From NCBI GenBank assembly GCA_000181795.3, contig CM012955.1:7526450-7590449 (forward strand): a stretch of 64,000 bases of DNA, read 5' to 3'. This document shows positions 1 to 14,400 of this stretch, one piece after another. Below the pieces are notes generated by a model. The model was not told the origin of the DNA, ran no database searches, and saw only the letters and a program-made list of their open reading frames with translations. How positions within the stretch are numbered: the stretch's first letter is position 1; the number at the start of each line of letters is the position of its first letter. Source of the DNA: Trichinella spiralis (taxonomy: Eukaryota; Nematoda; Enoplea; Trichinellida; Trichinellidae). The position numbers and the translations under genes are program-made.

Positions 1-26
1 GGTGGATTCCTCATTGATTCAACTCT

Positions 27-466
27 TCAGTTGTGATTAAGATTTGACGGCCCAATAAAATAGCGTGGGTAATGACCAATGAGAGAAAAGCGGGACCGAG
101 TAGTACCAAACCTCGAAAAGCAGTCGAAAACATTTAACTGTTCATCTATTTATGCACGTCGATTAAATAATATTGTATTTACAGAATGATAGAAATAGAA
201 AAGAAGTTTATGACTTGGAAGAATCGTCTTCTGTTGAATAAATGATATGTGAAACTGTGAAGCCCTTGAAAAGCGTCACTTTTGAAGATGAAAATGTTTT
301 CATTTTAAAAATAAAAAAGTAGAGAAATGGAAAATTTTGTAAAGAAAAAAAAGCAAAATATTTCTACTGAACTTACATAAATTACTACTACAATTTGACC
401 TAGATCGTAAACGAATTGTCGATAACCATTATCCAATATAACAGATCTTTTACGCGTAATAGCATA
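27..466 (-). CDS. Possible 3' part of a small multi-exon gene, unidentified
   Basis: Three open segments on the minus strand have canonical splice borders, and all are in phase 0: 377-466 (acceptor ..atttcag, donor TAT|GTAAGT), 183-230 (acceptor ..caacag, donor TCT|GTAAAT) and 27-137 (acceptor ..gaacag, stop TGA at 27-29). The intervening introns would be 146 and 45 bp. The read-through peptide includes ILDNGYRQFVYDLGQ and RFGTTRSRFSLIGHYP, which I do not recognise. A further 5' segment ending near 515 (donor TAC|GTAGAA, then a 48 bp intron) reads as hydrophobic in one frame, but a second frame is also open, so it is left out. The gene would lie tail-to-head downstream of TRRAP. Short open frames with chance splice sites are common in AT-rich DNA, so this remains tentative. 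Confidence 0.25.
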
Positions 467-854
467 CTGAAATTGAATTGCATAAAATTCATCCGCCACC
501 AGTTAGTGTTCTACGTAGAATATGGCCAGTCTATCGGTGAGTAGCGCCAATGGGAAAATTGGGACAAAATGAGAGAGCACATTTTTGGAAAGTATCCCAT
601 GTTATTTGATAAATTGCCATGGAATATATATATAGATATTTTTTTTCATTTACTTACTGTCAGCATATAAAATTGCAAATTTGTAAAATTCATCTTTGTC
701 AGCTTATTAGCTGATGGATCTGTTCGGTTTCTGTTATATGATTATATCTACATATATCTTCTATATAGACATATAATGCTATTATTTACGCATCACGAAT
801 TGTCGTCATCAGTGAACAAAATATAGGATAAATAATTTAAGAAAAAAACAACAG

Positions 855-2481
855 TCAAAACCAAGGATGCCATGCCGGATCCATGCGACACAAGTTGTCC
901 TCACAATAGGCAGCATTGAACAAGGTAATAATTTTCGCTTCACCTTTTTCTTCGTCAGCTAATGCTAAAAATAAAAATATTTTTTCACATTTCATAAAAT
1001 GTCTCATTCGTGCAAAAAAATAATGAGAGCTACTAGCCAGTTTTCATGTTGCTTGGAAATTAACTAAATTGTAAATAATAAAAAATAATAATAATCGACT
1101 AACTTTTGAGACGATTCTCGACTGCACTGAGACATCGATGCACGTGGTGGATCATTTCTTCGCGACTTTTGCCAACCACCAGCGATTGAATTTCATCCCA
1201 AACGAACGGTCGAATCCAGTGGAGAAAGCCGCGTCGCAGCAACACTCTAGCCGAAGCAACGGCACATGGAACCATGCAGCCAGGGATAGCCATGCCAAAA
1301 AATTCAGCCATCGCTGGTGTAAGACGAAAACCGACCGGCATGTTTCCGTCAAAGTAATCTGAAAAAGCAAATCACATACACATACTGTCGATTTGTTAAT
1401 TGTTCAAACAACAAAACTGTCGACTAAAAAAAAAAGAAAATAAAATCCAATCTTACTGTCGCTGTCAATTTCATAACGCAAAAAAAACGTAACAGGTTGT
1501 CCAGATTTCATTGAGACGAACAATTCTTCAGGATAAAGTGGTGCCAAGTGCATGACGTAGTAGAGCATATTTTGCAAACCGAGCTGAGCAGCCATCTGTT
1601 GTTGAAAACAAAAAAAATATTGAAAATACTGAGAACAAAAGAATTTCTATTTTCCGTCGTCTATGAGACACAGTCGTCTGCACCAAAGAGAGCATTGTGG
1701 TTGTATGTATATAATACCTGATTCCTGAACGTAACAAAGTCAGCTGAATCCGGTAAACAACGTCGTAACTGATCAATCATATCCGCCGTGCGTACTGTTG
1801 CTTGGACTTTCTTGAAAATACGCTGAAGCATTGCATGCACTTGCGCGTGAGCGCTCTGCTGCGACACCAATTCTTGGTAATAAGTGAAAATCAGCTCTTC
1901 TTCTTCGGTCACTTTTCCAGTCATTTTCAAATGCTGCTTGAAAAATTGTATTATCGGTTTCGAATTCGGATCGTCCAAAATGCAAGTATGATCCGGACCA
2001 ATGGGAATCAACACTGGAACATTGATCTGCAAATGACGCGACGCTGTCAACTGAAATGAAACAATCAGTGACCAATTAGAAAGTAAAAACTGCCAACGAT
2101 GATTATCTACGACAACTGTGATGATGATGATGATGATGATGATGAATGAAGAAGAAAAAATTGTGTTCGTTCAGTTCAACTTGCTTGTTTGTTTGTACTC
2201 ACCCGTTCTTTGGCTAGCATTTGATTGACACCACGAAACAGCTGCAACAGGCGAGATGTTGAACGCAAATTCGGCATTTGATCGTTGGAAAACAAAAAAT
2301 AAGTATATGTCTAATGAAAAGACCGATATAGATTCAAAAACAACTACAAACTGTGCAAAAAATAAAAACTCACCAATCCGTCGGTGCCTACAATGTGAAA
2401 TCGTCGTCCGATCAGGTAACCAATTTGAGCAAATTCAACAATGGGCAAAAATTTATGTATATAAACAGGTCGAATTGTTTC
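855..2481 (-). other. TRRAP: TRRAP pseudokinase domain and C-terminal tail (exons)
   Basis: Exons: 855-964, 1104-1358, 1457-1595, 1718-2050, 2203-2310, 2374-2481. The N-lobe begins KFLPIVEFAQ..GRRFHIVGTDGL and continues YTYFLFSND, RLLQLFRGVNQMLAKER and LQINVPVLIPIGP, matching the order of TRRAP blocks. Where an active PIKK has its GDRHxxN catalytic loop, this protein has NMLYYVMHLAPLYPEELF. Where the DFG-type motif should be, it has FFLRYEID. The catalytic Asp/His/Asn and the metal-binding Asp are therefore missing, as is known for TRRAP and Tra1. The following block MPVGFRLTPAMAEFF corresponds to the conserved PFRLTPNISEFL. The last exon joins in phase through A|CA and supplies the LCRMDPAWHPWF tail. 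Confidence 0.92.
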
Positions 2482-5400
2482 CTTAAAAAAATATGAAACA
2501 AAACAACACAAAATGTGCAATGCAAATGGGCAGCAAAATGAAAACAAAAAAAATTACGTACAGTAGGATTCAGCGCCAGGTGGGGAAGTAGAACATCAAG
2601 CGTGTGAGGCCTGAGCGTCAAAAGGCTTTTGCAGAATTTTTCTTTGCACATCAAAGAGCTCGACTGTTTCAAAAATTGTTCGGCCGACTTGCGCAAATTG
2701 AATACTTTGCGCAAAATTGTGGGAATTTCGGCGAAAACAAGCTGCACTTGACGCAGTTCGTCGAATGCCGCTTCGCACACGCTCAAAACATCGGGCGATT
2801 TCAATTTCGACCTGCGCAACACAACATTGCGAAAATTTACATTTCAAATCGGATCTTACTCTCTAAGAAATGAAGCAATTTCGGAAAGTTTTTGAAAAAT
2901 ATGCGCACGCTGCTGGTCAGTCGGTTCGTAACAATTGACAAATGCTACAACTTGGTAACAACGTTCCAACTGAATCACCATACGAAGCAGTTGTTCACCG
3001 GGTGATTCTTGGCAAACTTCATTTGTCAGCTGAAATACAAATTGAACATTTCCAATTCAACAACTTTATTATATACATATATTTTGTGTGTGTGTGTGTG
3101 CGCGCGCAACTTACTTCTTTGATAAAATTGTCCATAAAATAAACCATATTCGGATGCTTCAATTTCAAGTTCACGTACAATTTGTATAGCAAAGCTGATT
3201 TGTCTGAATAAATAAATAGAAATAAATATAGCTCAGTGTTGAGCATTGAGATTTGAAATTGAATTTCTTACTGTCCATTGCGGACGACTCGTCAATGGTA
3301 ACACTATAGACTGGCATCAACGAAACCATATGGTAGTAGACGCACTGAGGATACATGCGAGCAGCGTGCATGATCACCTGCTGCCATGTGCCGTACAGTG
3401 TTGAGCAAAGAATGTCGAACAGCTGGGGTATCCTGTAGAATAAATGAACAGAAAATGTAAAACACAACCAATGTCGTCGTCATCATCAGCATTCTCATCA
3501 AATTCCATTTACCAGAATGCTAAATTCTGAGGTGGCAAAGTGAATAAACATTCGAAAATTTTGCCCATCATCAGATCGGTTTTGTCGAACTTTAACAAAT
3601 AGAACAAACGGCCAAAATGCAGACGTGCTTTATATTCATTACCAAGACAACAGACCCGCAGATGACACTGTATAGCAATACGAAGCATGTCACCAGACAT
3701 ACTGAAAATAAAAATTTCAGCGTATGTTATGTAAAAAAAAGCAATACGCTTTCTTTCGAGATAACAAAATTGAAAAAAAAATGAAATAAAATTTACGTTT
3801 CAAAAAATCTTCTTTCATAAAAGTCAGCCAAAAATTCGCACGCTTTCACATTTGAACTGTCAATTTTCAATGCTCTGATATACAGACTCACGGCCTTATC
3901 TTTCCTTTAAAAAGTTGGAAAAATTAGACAAACAAGAAAAATTATGCGACATATTTGAATTTTCAAATTATCAATTTCCCATTCTTATTCTGCACATTGG
4001 AAAAGTTTACGTCGGTAAATAGAGATCAAGAGAATTAATAATAATGATAATAATGGAAAAGATCCCTTCCAGTAGTGTTGAAGCGGAAATTGTGTTTATC
4101 GAACGTCTTGCTTAAACTATAAAACACGTTGGGAAAAATTTTTTATAAAAGAAAAAACAAACTTATTCTACTGATGTAATAAGCTGAAAATGAAATGAAA
4201 AATCTAACTGAATTGAATAATGAATGGACAAACATAGTTACACAACATGAACAGAATCAATTTTCAAAAAAAGAAAACCCTGTGATCAATAATAATAATA
4301 ATCATAATGAAATATACTGTTGAAAACAAAACAAAATAAAATTAATTAATAAATTAAACTCACTTTTGCATCAGTGAACACGTTTTACCATGCAAAGCGA
4401 TCACTTTGCTCATTTGCTTCTTGTTAAAAACGTCCATGAAAGTGCGTTGAATACGACGATCCGTCTGAAAACAGACAACACATCGTCGATACAACAAAGT
4501 TCATCCAAAAAGCAAATGTAAAACAGTGGAAAATTTTCAACTTACACAGACAAGCATGGAAATTTTTTCAGTTACATCCTTCTCGCATTCAGACCATCGG
4601 ATCATTGTTTTGATCGTGTCGTGAACAACCTGGTACGCGTCTTCCAATGGTAGAAGAGCATGCGCATTGGCACTGCAGTAAAAGATGGAAAAAAAATAAT
4701 AATAAATGAATGAAATTCATAGAGAAAAAAAAGACAACAAACAAACAAACAAACAAACAAACAACAGCTTACCGCAACAGTATAGTCAAAGATGTAGAAA
4801 ATAGCAACTGCTTCCTGGCGCAGCGGGCCGTGTCCAACGACGACAGCACAATTGCATGTTCACTGCCCACTTGATCGTACGGACCGAGCTGAGAAGAATG
4901 GAAAAATAATTTCGAACAGAAAAATATTATTCATTCCATTCATCAATTTACCTGTTCCAATATTTGCAAATCATTGTACAACTGCATGCACTGTTGACGC
5001 CAGGCCGCTATCGCGCTCCAAGCCAACTGATCATCGCACAAGAAGCGTGATCCGGTACGAAATTCATTACTTCAAAATAATAATTATTATTTCAAAAAAA
5101 AACAATAAAAACCCCAATCATCCATCTCCAAAAAAACGCCTACTTCCAAACTTTGAGCAGATTTTTCACATCTCTGATAGTAAAACGCTTCAATTCGACA
5201 ATCGGTGTGACGAACGTGTTCCACAGTTCACCGCATTCTTGCAACTCGATCACCTGCTGACCAGACTGCATCAAAGCAATATGCGCTTCGGTGATCGCCT
5301 TCGGCAATCGACGCCACTCTTTGATCAACAATCTCTGACAGCTGGGTACCAATCGTTCCACAATTGCGGTTGTAGTGGCACTTTCTTCGTCGTTGAAAAA

Positions 5401-8400
5401 AAATGCCATATACCCATGATAAAGGCTAGCTTTCCAAATCCACTCTTTCGGACAGTTGGTCTCTATCTGAAATAAATATAATCGAATGAGAAAAAAAAAC
5501 ACACAATCAAACAAAGAAGAAAAAACACAATTTCAATTTATTACAACTGAAAGCCTGTCTCTCAGCATGTCCCAATGACCACAACGAACAGCACATTCCA
5601 ACGAAAGAACGGGATAATCTTTGCCGATTGTTTGCAGACAATTTTCCACCACATCCCACATGTTCATCTGCTGACAACAGCTAAACAAGCGAATCGCAAA
5701 TTGCAATTAATAAATAAATAAATTAATTCATCATTTGACATCAATATAATAGTAATAATAATAATAATAATAAACGGTCGGCAAATCATTACTGCAACAT
5801 GCGCTCTTCGCATAATCGAAGTTCGTTGCCTACATCAGGATCACTGAAGTCGAGTGTAAAATCCGAATCCGCTTTGAAAACCTAGCGTTAAAAAGTTTAA
5901 AAAAAATACGATATATTCAAAAAAAAATTTTTTTTTCTTGTTCAAATTATTACATTGGAATAAATGCGACGCGCATCTGAAAACAGGCCGTATTGTTCTT
6001 TGGCCAAACCTTCCTTGCAAAAATTAATTCCCGGTCGTCGATTCAACGCCGCACAGTACATGTCAAAATCGTTCAACTGTTGATGCAAGTCGGCAAGCGC
6101 GTGCAAAGCTTCCTGAAAAAAATTTAAATGAAAAGCAAAAAATTACAAACAAACAAACAATCGAATCGCTTTCGCTTCACTTACTCGATAAGTAGCAAAA
6201 GCCAACCTGTCATCAAGTGGCATTTCGCTGCCGAATGTCATCTTCTCCAACCCGATCATAGACAAATGCCACACATTGTGCGCTTTTCCCAAATACTGAA
6301 AAGATAAAAAATATCCACAACAACAAATTACATCTGTTTCGGATAAATAAACAGATATACGACATACTGATAAAACGAATGGACTGAAGTCGGGCAATGG
6401 ATCGCACGAAATGAAACCTTCGAGAAATGTTCGTATGACATTTTTGGCGTTGCCTCGCAATGTTGTGTGCGTTACACAGGCCAGAAATGGATTAATCCAA
6501 GAAGAGACGTGCTGGAAAAGAAAGGGAAAAATTTAAACAACAAAAGAAAAAAAAATCATAACGTGCAATAATAATAATAATAACTGAAATTCCATTTCAC
6601 CTCCTTCAAATCAACGGTCAGCGAATTCCAAAGTGATTGTATACAGTTGATGAATATTCGCGACGCCACGTCCGGATGCATGTGACAAAAGTACAACAAG
6701 TGTGGAATTAAAGCGTTTGCCTGGAAAAGAAACAAATAAAAAAAGCAATTGAGAACCTTTTCTTGAAATTTTTATCAATCAAATTCTATTTCCGTCCATT
6801 TCCAATACTTATCAAATATATATATAATAATCTTGTCTTAAGTACTATGTCATGCACAAATCAATTAAACAAATATATATATATATATATAATGTTGACA
6901 ACAATAATGTCGAGTGATTTTTCTTTTTTGAATTTTCATTGTCAATAAATTCATACAACTCACCGAATCGTCAACTTCAAATTCGTTCAATTGCAATTCC
7001 GTCTGTACAGAATGCTTACGAAACGGCAACACGTGACTAAAAACCATAGGTATGGATGTTTTCGTTGCCCTGAGCATAATCTGCAATAATAATAATAATA
7101 ATAATAATAATAGAATTTATTTATTGTGCCTTAAAAGTGAAACGTCTCGTCTCTCACCGCACTGCACAACTTGATCCAGTTGTGCTGTTGTAATGGTTCC
7201 CAAGTTTGCGTGCACATGATATATTGGAGTCGACCGAACGGTGACATCGGTAAAGTCGATTCCAAAATTTCGCTGAAATTATTGCGCGTCTCTTCGAACG
7301 GTGCCACGAGAGCGTGGAGAAAAGCCGGCTCCAATTTCACTATCAATTCCGTATTTCGGTATTCTTCCGAGCTGAACAACAACAACAACAACAAAATTAT
7401 ACAATTATCCAATTTTCAATATCCCACAACTGCTCTCTCTCTCCCTCTCTCTCTCTTTACCTGTATACAGAATGGACCAAATTGTGGAACAGTTTGCGTA
7501 CTTCAGTGTCGGCGGGTAATTTTTTATCAATACATTGCATGAGTTTGATTAGAACAATTTGCCGTTCACGCAACGACGGTCCCGTTGGTTTCTGGCAAAA
7601 AAAGAGAAATTAATTACCAATCAAAAATGAAAAAATTATCACAAATTGAATAAAGCAACGATAAAAAAAATAATAAATACCGCCATCTTCATCCATTCGA
7701 CTACAAGCAGCACTATGGTGCCGAACAAACGCAAACTGTTCGTCTTCTCGATCAACACAAGAAGCACGTTGTGCAACAATGCACGCTGCAAATCGTGCGA
7801 AATATTCTCCATGATCGGCTTCAGTACATCCAAACACCAGAGCATCAAATCAGAAGTTGCTAGAAATATATTCATATATATATATATATGATTGCACAAA
7901 ATTGAACAGAAGAATAATTTTTCAAACATTTCTTACTTCGAGTCTTGTCGTTCGAAGTGATATGGTCACGGGTCAGTCGATGCAACGTTCGAATCAACGG
8001 ACTGGCAAACTGTTCCACATAGTGGGGATTTCCATAGCTCATCGCTTTCAACAACGTTACCGCCGTATAGACTGTACCAATGCCTCCGGTATTTCTGCTA
8101 CAACAACACGAATAACCATGCTCAAACTAAGTCGAAACATTTCGTCAAATCGCTCCCAAGCCTACTTTTCAAATGCATTCAACGAATCGGTCAACACATT
8201 GCCCACACCTTCGCACAAAATCGGCAAACGTGCCATCATTTCCGGGAACTGCTGCTCGCCGAACGCCGCGTGAAGTTTCGTAAACAACGAATATATGCTC
8301 CGAGTTATCTGAACAATTTTCCCAATTACACTACCACCATTTAAAAAATTCCAACAAACAAACCTGAGTGTTGGGACAACTGAAACAAACAAGCAAGGCT

Positions 8401-11400
8401 CGTTGGATATTTTCCAAAATGGGCATAATTCTTTCGTTCGACTAAAATTCGAATAAAATTTTGCAAACAATGAACGCAACATCAAATCCCGTCTTTGCTC
8501 ACCATGACAGATATAATGGTACACAGAAGTTCCAAATGGACGTATATAGTTGTCAAATTTACTGGAGTCTCCTGCAAAAGGCCTCAATTGATTATAGTTA
8601 TTCGTTTTAAAAATACAGACAAAGAGGGAGAAAATTACCGTGTGAAGTAAAATATCTTCAATCCACAAATTCAAAAAAGGATCAATTTTAGAACCCAAAG
8701 TCTCCCCATTGAACATACGTTTCACCAATTGAATACAATGTTTGGTGATGTAATCCATGTCAACGGCGGGGTTAGGAGGCGGCGGCGTGGTAAGCAGCTG
8801 TTCGTGTGACTAAAGTAGGAATTTAAAAAAAATCAGCAAATACGATGATGCTACAGAAAAAAAAACCATCTTTCTCAAATAATAATGATGAGCATTGTCT
8901 TACTTTGCATGCAACTTTGAGAAGATTAACAACTACCGGTCGCATCAAGGACAACTCAATCGGTCGATCAGAACCGTGTGCAGCGAACTAAAGAAAAACC
9001 AAACACACATCGTATGACAACGAATTATATAATTCGACAATTTAAGCACACATACCTTGGATTGCAATGAAAATGGACAAGAGCCACTCTGAAAAACATT
9101 TGAAATAAAAATAAATGAAACATTCTCTGATCAACTAACTATACTATACCCCCTCGTTGGAAAAATATACGAGCCGTTTCTTTCTCACCACTTCCCATTT
9201 TAGTATTGTTTCGATCAGATCAACAGCTATAGTTCGAAATTCTATCGAACTCTGAAAAAAAAAATAACTTTCACAATGAATAACCAATCAAAACAAGATC
9301 AAAAAAAAACAAGCTTACGACACGTTCATTCATCTCTGAAGCGAGCAGTTTCTGAATCAGTGGAACCAAATATGGCATAATGTCGTGTCGCAAAAAGTAA
9401 AATACCAAATAATTGCGCAAAAGCAATCCCCTAAATGGTTGAGTGAAAATGTTTTCTTTTTTGGCAAAGTTGTGAAGAAAGAAAAAAGATCAACATACAA
9501 CAAATGCAACGTCTTAGCGGAACTGAAGTGTTCTTCAATCAGAATCTGTTTGACTGGCTTCAACAGATAACTCATGCCATCATCCATACGAGAAAGAGCT
9601 AGCATGAGCACTGAAAACGCTTGCCGGACGACAAAACGTGCTTCCACCGAAGTAGCGTTTATTAGGCTATCCAAAACCTAACCACAACACAAACGTTCAT
9701 AGAGACGATATATTTTTTGTTCAAAAAAAAATAATTTGACAATATTAAAAACAAACCAACCTGCATAATAACTTGACGATTTATGGAAAATTGACAAATT
9801 GCATACGATATCAGCATAAGTCCATGGTATCGAACTACAGGGTCCATGTGCTTGTGTTCTTCTTGTAAACATGGCCAACCGAATTGCAAAAAATTCAACA
9901 AATAGACGTTACTTTTTCTGAAACAATCAAACAAACAGTTTTACACAACTTTAAACAGAATCAATCTATTTTTTATGATAAATTAAATTTGTCCACGTTG
10001 TAAGAAGAAATTAAATGTTTATTATGTACTTTGTCGCAATGTGTTCAGATGCGTGTTTGATGAACAAGCAGCCCATTTGAGAGATCAATATTCGCAAATG
10101 AATATCTTTAATGTTCGACATGAGAAACTTTTCCACAAATGTGACCACCAAATTGTTTTGTACAGCTGATTCTGGACTCTCAGGCAAAGGACCGATGAAC
10201 TGGAGGAGAAAATCAATGGGAAAAAAATGACAAAAATGGTTATTATTATTCATTCGATAAAATTTGTAAAACCAAATAATAATAAAAGCAATTAAACAAT
10301 ATATCAATGTTACCTGAGAAACACGGCCTCTTTCCATCGCTTCGGCCATTCCAGGCACAATGACGGTTTGAATAAACTGGAATAAATAGAAACAGAAATG
10401 GAAATTTTTATCACCTGTTGGATCGTCATGTTGCACTTACAGTGCTTTTAATCGAATCGCTGATTGCAGGATTTTCCATCATTTCGGCTAATTTGAAAAA
10501 GCTCTGCCGTTTCCATTCGACCGGAAAATACAACAATTCTCTTTCCAAATAGCGAATCAAAAAGAGCAAGTCGGTGACAAAGCTTTCGTTGAAAGCGGAC
10601 AGTATAGTCAAGAGTAGTTGAAAATCGTACCGATTGCAACTTGAAAAATGAAAAATATATAATTTTAAAAAATGCAGTAAAATTATAATACCGGTAGAAT
10701 TGTAACAGAATTTTCAGCAGACGCTTCGGAGTTTTCCAATAATAATACCAGAGGGGTGTTTGCTAAAACAACAACAAGATGATGATAATGATGATGACAA
10801 GAGATGATAGTTTTCCATGCTAATGATCCGCTTACTTCGCTGTATCGACTGGAAAAGTTCGGCGAAGTGTAAAATGAATAAGCCCAATTGAAAATATGCG
10901 TATTGTTCTGTAACCATCTGCCGTCACGTTTCGACAATAGCAACACCAATCTCAACATCACCGCTGTTCGATCTTCGTAAGATATTTTCGACTTCTGCAA
11001 ACAATGTGATCGAAAATTTTAAAATTGAAGAAAAAAAACCCAACCATCCAACAACAATTTTCTTTTCGTTCTCACCTTTTTCGACGAAATCAGACTCATC
11101 AAATAGGACGGCTGGTCGTACAGAACAGCTCTCAGCTTTACACTGCGGGGATTTTTCAACAACCACTACACAAATTATACAAATATATATATATACAGAG
11201 AATATACTGTGTACCATTTTTTTTTGTTTTCACATAAAATTAATTCCCTTACAATGTACAAATCTATAGCATTGGAATCTCGAAAGAAGTCAGTTTCAAA
11301 AAATACATCGGTCACTTTAACTGGAAATTTTTCCGTAAACGGCAACAACAACGATCTGAATCTGTTGGCCAACTGAAATGCAGCAAATGAAATATATATA

Positions 11401-14400
11401 TATATACAAAAAATTGAAATTTATTAATCGGATCGTTTCAGTTGTGAAAAAATTTCTTTTGCAAAAACTCACCAACGACGTGTACAACGTTTCCATTTCG
11501 ACGAACGCTTCCAAATAGTTGTGAACGACGGTCGTGTCGACTTCGGTCATCTCGCCGAACATATGCAAAACGTACGAATAGCAAGCGTAGTCCTGAAAAT
11601 GAGCGGATTAAAAAAAATACACGTCGGGTGGGGCTGATAGAACGGAAAAAAATATATATAGATGAAGTCAACAAACTCACTTACCGACTGATCTTTGGCT
11701 AAAGCACTTCGAAAATTGGTCAATTTGTACGAAAACGTTTTCAACGTTGTCTGCAATTTGGACAATGAAATTCACAAAACAACAAATCACAATTCACTGC
11801 TTCCTTACAGCTAATAACAAGCCCTGCTGGTTGACATTCGACGGGTACAGTCTGCTGCAGTAGAGAAGCGTGCGACCGACGTCTTCGTGACGTCCGCGGA
11901 TATTTTCGTACAATTTCGTCATGCTTGAAAAGATCAAGCGCAACATTTCACTGGATACCCAGTTGTTCTCTTTGATCTGAAAAGAAGCGACGATACAAAA
12001 AAGAAATACACAACTTTTCCCAATCACAACCTCTTGCAGCATGCGGAACGCTTCTTCTTGAATCGTTTTCGACGATCGAATCAAAGTCTGCACGAGGTAC
12101 AGGACCAATTTATGTCGTGTATCCAACGACGACCTCAAGAAGCACGTGTACAACGCTCCTGAATGAATTAAATTGAAATTATACAACACGATCAAAACAG
12201 AATAATAATAAATTGGGAAGCCTAAATTTAAAGGTAGGGGGAGGTATTGTTTGCTAGTATTTATTACGAGTGGCATGCAATTTCAATTCTTCGGCACGAT
12301 GAGCCGCTTCGGTCATTCCATCCCAATTGTCCGACATGCCCGGACGCAGGCCGGCCACTCCGCTGAACATTGTAGCCGGTGTGTCGTTGTCGGCCGACAA
12401 TTGCAAGATCATTTTCAATTTTTCCAAAAAATTCCTAATTTCCAACGAATCTTCTTTGAAACCAATTACAGAGGGCTCTATCGAGTGGACGTACGAAAAT
12501 GCATCCTGAAACACAAAACACACAACTGCTTGGTTATAAACAGCTTGACAAAAAAGCTTATTATTATTATTTTTGTTGTTTCTGTTCTTTTTTTTACCAA
12601 AAAAGCAATCTGATCTAGTATGGTTGATTTCAGTGGAAATGTGAAATATTCTGGCGACAACAAGATGCTCAAATAACGAGAATACGGTTTCAATATCGAA
12701 GTACGCGACACGTCCAGTTCCGTCGATGCAAATTCAATCGAACTTTTCACCTGCAATTGTTGTTGTTGTTCAACATGGTTATAAAGAGAAAAAGGGGGAA
12801 AAAAATTTTTTCCTCCATTCACATCTATTTGTACAAATAAATTGATCTTGACGAATACTTACAAAACGTCGCAAACTTTCACTGGACGATGTAAAATAAG
12901 GCAGAACAATGTACACTAACCGTCTGCATACTTCACTGCGACAAATACTATTCGCGCCTTCGATAACTTTGCTCAACAGCAATGACCAGCATTTGTGCAC
13001 AGTTCCCAAAATTAGACGATCGAACTGACGAAAATAATTACATCATCGCAACGCAGCGTATGTGAGAGAAATAATCACGCGCACACTTACATCTTCGTCA
13101 TTGTCGATGATCATCGCTATCAGGCAAGGTATTATCGTTTTCATCTGATCCGTAATCCACAACATGTGGTTGCATTCAATCAGAGTCATCATCGCATTGC
13201 AACAGCTCAATTTGGTGTAATACGGGCGCTCATAGCTGAGACTGATCACCCTGTCGAACAAGTATTGAAAAATTTGCAGTTCACTACTCTAAAAAATAAA
13301 TAAATAAATAAATAAATCGAATCAAATTAATTTTTTTTGAAAAATTCACCTTCAACACGCTGCCTGTAATAGAGTTTGCCAAGTTGTACATCGTTTCGAT
13401 CGTCTTCAAAGCCACTTCGTGCAAATCCGAGTTGTTCTCTTTCAAAATTTTCAACACAGCATCGACAACAATCAACCCGTCCATGTAATCTTGTTCTTTT
13501 CCATTCTCTTCACTATCGGCAGGGTCGGCTGAAAAGTTGCACAGTGAAAATTTTTTCATCATCACAAACACCAACCAAAAATATGCAAAATGACGCGTAC
13601 ATATCTGCTGGTCAATTGCTTTGCAAATCATTGTTTTCAAAATCGCCTTTGCAAACGCCGTCAATTCCAACTTGTCGTTGCAAGCTTTATCTTCCACTAT
13701 AACATAGCTATGCATATGTATAACATACATACAACAAAAAGAAAAAAAATGTATATATAATACAATACTACTCACACAACACTGTGGCGATGATGTTGAT
13801 CATCATTTGCCTGCTGGGATGATTGAAATTATCACTCAGATCAATCCAGGGTTGTACTTCTGCTGTGTCGAATCTTGAATAAAAATTAAATTAAAAATAT
13901 TTTCAAAAAAATTATTAAAAAAAGTTGTTTTTATCAACGCCTTACACCACCCTTTGCTTTATATTAAGCAGTGTAATTCGATGCAGAATCAATGAGTAGA
14001 GAAAAAGTTGAGAAAATGCACACGACTACTGTGACAAAAAGTAGAAAAAGCCCACTATTCAATTCAATAAGTGCACAAATCAATTTATCCACACAACACA
14101 GAAAAAGCAGTTTTGTTCACCTGTTTCGAAACAAATCAATGTTAATCCCGTGCGGACCCAACAATATCGTGAGAACATTTTTGCACATCACACAGCTGTG
14201 CACTTGCAAAGCGTTGTCGTTCAGCGTCTGCGACACGTTCGTGTAGCACTGCTCGAAAATCTGATAAAAAACAAATAAAAATAATAAATTGATCAAGCGA
14301 AAAAAAATACAACAATCCTCCATATATATATATACCAAGTGCAATTCGATATTGTAATTTAAGGCGACTGGAAAATTGGATTCACAACTGCACTGGATGC

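Noticed and set aside
4852-5475. Plus-strand frame of about 200 codons
   Set aside because: It is antisense to three well-supported TRRAP exons and crosses their introns.
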